From Apostichopus parvimensis (taxonomy: Eukaryota > Echinodermata > Holothuroidea > Aspidochirotida > Stichopodidae), in assembly GCA_000934455.1 (NCBI GenBank), contig JXUT01136212.1:1-24128 (forward strand): 24,128 nt of DNA, written 5' to 3'. Numbering within the stretch: the stretch's first letter is position 1; each line of letters opens with the position of its first letter. This document shows, piece by piece, positions 19,970 to 24,128 of the stretch. Below the pieces are notes generated by a model that saw nothing but the letters and a program-made list of their open reading frames with translations, ran no database searches and had not been told where the DNA came from. A program made the position numbers and the translations under genes.

Positions 19970-22702
19970 TCACCAAATTTCATCCGGGGAACGCCAGCGC
20001 CAGCGTCTACGAAAGGCAGTGTCGGGAAGCCGTGCATAGTCCGCCTCCATGCGCAACCTAATGTCACTTTGCACGAGGGAAACGACAGCCTCGGCCGTCC
20101 AGACGTCCCCATCGAAAACTAGGCGGCATCTGCTGTTCCAGATGTGTCTCCTGATTATAGCGGCAAACAACAACAGCAGAGCCCTAACCCAGGTTGGGCA
20201 CACAGGGGGCATCAAACCATACAAAACAAAATCACTACTAATGACCCACTGTGTGCAACACCAATAACGAAGGCGTGAAACCATTCCCACACCAACCGGA
20301 CAAAGGGACACTCCAGCAAAAGGTGTTGCGTAGTCTCGATGGCTTTACAGCCCACACGGGGACAAATCCCATCACCTAATCGCCACCTGACTAAGCGAAA
20401 ATGGTTAGTGATGAGGAACCCATGTGCAATCCTCCACGCCAAGTCCCGGAGACGGCTATCTAGTGACTTACAACACACAGACCGCCACACATCTGGAGGG
20501 ATGGCGGTTTTGCAAGCCGACGGGCACACAGGCGCGAGCATTCAACGAAACAATGGTGGGTATAACACAGAGGGGGCCACGTTCAGCAGAACATCTGGCC
20601 CACCCTCCTCTTTCATTCTACGAAATGAGTCACCAATCTGAGTATAGACCCCAGAAGGGCGTGTCGCCTTTGGCCGGTTATTGGAAAAGGATCCGGGCCA
20701 GTGGTGGCGAAAAGGAAACCCACCCCAGAACCTAACAAAAAAGGCAAAGGGAAACGAAGGATTCTCAAACGCAACGAAAACACCTTTCAAAAGGAGAAAG
20801 CGCAGTTTTCATGGTAGGTGAACCAAACCAAGCCCACCGCTCAAGGGGGTCTTATACAGAACGGTCCTTTTGACAAGGTTTGGTTTGCGCTTTCCCCAAA
20901 TGAAATCAAAACTCATCCCCTCCAATTGCACCAAGGCATGATCCGGTGCGGCGATCACCGTACCAGGATACCAAAGGAGAGGAACAATAAAATTATTAAC
21001 AATTGTAACCTTCCCAGGGAGGGAGAGCCACCTCTGACTGAATTTGTCGAGCCTTGCCTCCACCTGATCAGCCTACTCGGCCCAAGTGGTGGCCTCCGGG
21101 GCACCATAACCTAGCCAGATGCCATTTACCTTGATCATGACATCTGACCAAGTAGCATCGAACGGGAGGGATTGGCCGCGCCAACCTCCTAACCGCAGCC
21201 CTTTGGTCTTGGACTGGTTAAGTCTGGCACCAGTAGCCTCTTGGAAGGTGGCCAAAACCTTCGATAAAGGCTTGAAGGAGGCGAGGTCCGACACAATACA
21301 AGTGACGTCATCGGCATACTGCAAGCATTTAACTCTAGCCCCACCCGGTACATTGAAGGGTCGAAAACCCAAGCATCTGTCCAGCGAGGTACTGAGCGTT
21401 TCGCTGAAGAGAACATACAACAACGGGGAGAGGGGACAACCCTGACGAACTCCCCTTCGAACCGGGAAGGGACCAGAAGTTAAACCGTTAACAGTGACCA
21501 TGCTCGTGACATCCTTATAAAGTAACGAGACCCAACGAATATACACTGGGTTCAATCCGAAGGACTCTAAGGTTCTGAACAGAAAGTCCTGATCTACCAT
21601 GTGAAAGGCCTTCTGGTCCAAAGAGACCAGTGCACATGGCAAATCACGAACTTTAACAAACTCGATCAAGTCTCTCATCAACCAGAGGTTATGTTGAATA
21701 CACTTGCCTCGCACAGCACAAGTCTGGAGAGGACCTACAATATCCGGCATCACATCTGCTAAGCGATTTCCTAATGCTTTGGCCAGGATTTTGTAGTCCA
21801 CATTGAACAGCGTTATTGGACGCCTATTTTGAGGGTCCAAAGGGTCTCCCGACTTTGGGAGGAGAACAATCTTTCCAACCAGCTGTGTTTGGCTCATGTA
21901 ATTCAACTGGAAAGCGGTAGCGAACACGTCTCTCAAGTCCCCACCGAGAACCGGGGGACTTTCCCTTCTTCATCGCTGCTACCGCTGTCCAGAGCTCACC
22001 AACGGAGAGATTCGAACCCAAGCTATCGTTTTTACTCTGAGGGGGGGGGGGGACCTTGTCTATACCAGACAATAAGTCTTCCAGGAGATCCTCGCTAACA
22101 GCAGTCCTGGAGTACAGGTTCGAAAAGAACGACCCAAACACCCCTAGGACTGCCTGCGGGTCTCTACGACGACCCCACCAGGATGAGGCACTGCCCTAAT
22201 TCTGCGGTCAACCACAGACTTGGTGTCGTCCCGGTAAAAACGAATAGTGGGCTTCTCGTCCGCCTCAACAAACTGGATTCTGGCACGCACCCGGGCTCCG
22301 TGCAGTTTCTCATCGAGAAACACCCCAAGTGCATGCAGATCAGACGATGAAGAAACATCCCTTGCTCTATAGCACAGGGAATGGAACTCGAATCTCCGTT
22401 GGTGAGCTCTCTCAACACAATACCTGATTGCGAACTGTTTGATGAGGGACTTGACCTCGTCCCACCAGACTAACGTATTGGGAAAGGCAGGCTTGAGGGA
22501 CTGCCATCCTCTGTACTTCTCGACAAATTGCTCCTTGAAATTTTGCTCTTTGACAATTTCCGTGTTCAGCCGCCAAAGTCCCTTTTCCACATGAAAAGAC
22601 TCCGGCAGCTGCAAGCGCAAAACAACTGCGTCATGATCAGACAAAGGACATGGAATAATCGAGCACCGAGATCGAGGAAACTTGCGCGGGGCATAAAACC
22701 TG
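19970..22702 (-). pseudogene. LINE ORF2 remnant: endonuclease end, reverse transcriptase, zinc-binding tail
   Basis: Domains in order: the endonuclease C terminus with PLSDHDAVVLRL (about 22650); the reverse transcriptase with NRRPITLFNVDYKILAK, ALVSLDQKAFHMVD (motif A; the usual KAFD reads KAFH), RRGVRQGCPLSPLLY and LQYADD (catalytic YADD box, about 21310); then FDFIWGKRK and GGLGLVHLP; then a zf-RVT-like part, RLGDGICPRVGC...HLLLECPF (about 20350); and a basic tail ending at 19970. It is dead: a frame change near 22165; a deletion plus frame change near 21940-21960, where the conserved segment between KGKSPG and GDLRDVF is missing; in-frame stops at 21073-21075, 20809-20811 and 20542-20544; and a frame change near 20250. 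When intact the protein nicks the target and copies its RNA into it. The motif wording resembles the Tx1/L1 group; the clade is inference. Confidence 0.92.
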
Positions 22703-22710
22703 GCCTTGTC

Positions 22711-23905
22711 TGAGTGTTCACGTGTGCGCGTTATAATATAAGTCAGTGGCACGCTTGCTGCATGTATTACGACTACACTATATCAAATAGCATGCACGGT
22801 ATTGCTATTTCCACAACCAACGTCCACATCACAAAGCGCACAGATCAGTGGGATGTCAAAACTGTTTATACAAATGAGCTGTCGTTGAAAAACAGTGCTT
22901 TGGAATGCGAAATGGGTCAAATATAATAGGGCTTCAGCTATATTGTTCATTGTATTCAGTGCTTCTTCTTGCGGGATCGACAAGCGAGACTCAAAATGCA
23001 ATATGTTACACGTTTTAATGAAACTTCAACAGACACCAGTAAAACCAAATTCTTCCATTTTTCTTGACAACTAGGTGGGGCTGGTAAGGTGATATTGCTT
23101 TAGTGAAAATAGACTTATAACCAATATTTTGCTGCCCCATGTGTTACCATATTTCCTTTGCTTACACAGTATACAATGGGGCCACGAAAATATTTGAAGG
23201 AAAGTTTATTTAAGGACTAAAACATGCAACTGTGGTATAGTCGAACATATTAATAGCATGAAAAGTAAAATTTAGTACTTAATTTTGCACTAAAGTAATT
23301 CAATGAACTATCAACTCTTATCATAATAACCGTTTCATATAAGATTTACATTACAAAGGCCTACTATATATAACAAGGGTATATGTGGTATTTGTTTGAA
23401 ACCAACAACCAGCAAAAAGGACGAAGGTTGTTACGTTATTAACACGATTGAGTTTACATTAGTTCGTGGAACTCATTTTACCTCCATCTGTTTTTTAACA
23501 AGGCATTATCCTATTTGTAATTCGTATTTGATATTTAGTGATTTTTCTTCTTGAAGCTTTTCAAAGAAGGGTAACCTCTATTATAACTATCTAGGTCTAT
23601 ACTCTATACCAGCTACTGTGAAATATGCATAAATAGGCATGGAAGGAAAAAGAGATTTTCTGCTTGAAACCGTAAAGACTAGTAACAATCATATTCGAAG
23701 GGAAATCTTAACTTCCATATTATTTATAAGAAGTTGCTTTTAACAAATTTTTCAAATGTTGTGTATGATTCAGTCATTGATCTTTTTCTAAAGAGAAAAA
23801 ATCAAACATTCTCTGTATCTATAAAAATCGAAATGTCTGCGGTTCTTTTTAAGTTGTCAAGATGTGTTAGGGCATACTCAGTGTGTACGTGGAGGGGAGG
23901 GATTG
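22711..23905. other. Non-coding, no gene seen
   Basis: AT-rich DNA between two LINE copies. The ORFs present are short and show no recognisable motif. Confidence 0.55.
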
Positions 23906-24128
23906 GTGCTTTTTACGTGACCCGCCATGCGGGATACAAAACGTCACGGCCAAACGGCACTACCGAACCATCCCATACTGACAAACGAAACTCAGGTCAA
24001 GCGTGCCAAAAAACATACGCCCGCCGACCTGCAGAGACAAAAAGCCCAACCCCCCACTCAAACATTACAAAAACTACAAAAGGACGACCCGCACGCAGCG
24101 AAACGAAAACCCCCTCCCCAGCACACCA
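23906..24128 (-). mobile_element. 3' tail of a LINE on the minus strand, cut by the window edge
   Basis: Read on the - strand, this begins in G/T-rich 3' UTR-like sequence at 24128 and ends at CACGTAAAAAGCAC (23919-23906). Positions 23906-24007 match 11-112 in inverted orientation with one mismatch, so the two tails are recent copies of one subfamily. The resident LINE at 19684 shares only the terminal 14 nt, so it belongs to an older or different subfamily. Confidence 0.65.

Larger units (their letters stand above)
19684..22702 (-). mobile_element. 5'-truncated LINE, Tx1/L1-like
   Basis: The element reads on the - strand from 22702 to 19684 and is more GC-rich than its surroundings. The 5' end is cut within the endonuclease domain and the 3' end stops at CACGTAAAAAGCAC with no poly(A). 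GCCTTGTC occurs at 19676-19683 and at 22703-22710, directly abutting both ends, and is the likely target duplication. 5' truncation with a short duplication is the usual result of target-primed reverse transcription. The 3' UTR (19969-19684) is G/T-rich on the coding strand and contains an internal imperfect duplication. Confidence 0.9.

Noticed and set aside
20339-20735. Plus-strand ORFs of about 100 codons
   Set aside because: They are antisense shadows of the LINE reverse-transcriptase reading on the other strand.
1-24128. The whole window as one giant transposon with 102-bp terminal inverted repeats
   Set aside because: The shared sequence breaks on the inner side and continues outward past both edges, and its inner end equals the 3' terminus of an identifiable LINE. 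Two oppositely oriented LINE tails explain it better.

Overview
The window is eukaryotic nuclear DNA from an animal and is built almost entirely of transposable elements. The genes are split by GT-AG introns, the background is AT-rich, and long C/G homopolymers and the palindrome TAGGCCTA recur in the non-coding DNA. The mix of elements (TTAA-flanked Kolobok-like transposon, tnp2-type transposase beside a DUF4806 gene, a Tx1/L1-like LINE, a U2-headed retroposon) fits a marine invertebrate deuterostome such as an echinoderm. That placement is inference; no host single-copy gene is visible.

Layout. (1) 1-112 is the 3' tail of a LINE on +, and 23906-24128 is a tail of the same family on -. (2) 1023-7898 is a DNA transposon with TTAA duplications and 13-bp perfect terminal inverted repeats. 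It holds a nine-exon DDE transposase gene on + (1366-4793) and a convergent gene on - (exons within 6324-7504) encoding the cysteine-rich domain otherwise known from the P2X7 cytoplasmic ballast. A U2 snRNA-headed SINE-like insertion with a 12-bp target duplication (2135-2351) sits antisense in intron 1. (3) 7899-9780 is mostly non-coding. (4) 9781-10260 is a degenerate four-copy tandem repeat just upstream of a broken tnp2-like transposase (10378-12329, two premature stops and a frameshift). A multi-exon gene with a C-terminal DUF4806-like domain follows (12730-16993, two apparent frameshifts). These two probably belong to one old CACTA/EnSpm-type element whose ends I could not find. (5) About 18850-19107 is a tRNA-headed SINE. 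(6) 19684-22702 is a 5'-truncated, decayed LINE on - (end of the endonuclease, reverse transcriptase, zinc-binding C terminus), bounded by an 8-bp candidate target duplication. (7) 22711-23905 shows no gene.

How the parts relate. The Kolobok-like element is a two-gene unit whose transposase keeps all three candidate catalytic residues, although one splice junction is out of phase and the last part of the ballast-like gene is missing. The tnp2/DUF4806 pair looks like an older, dead element. All three LINE copies stop at the same 14-nt terminus, which points to a 3' end recognised by the element's own machinery and not to poly(A)-tail priming. The strongest candidates for something undescribed are the ballast-domain gene carried as cargo by a TTAA transposon and the U2-headed retroposon.
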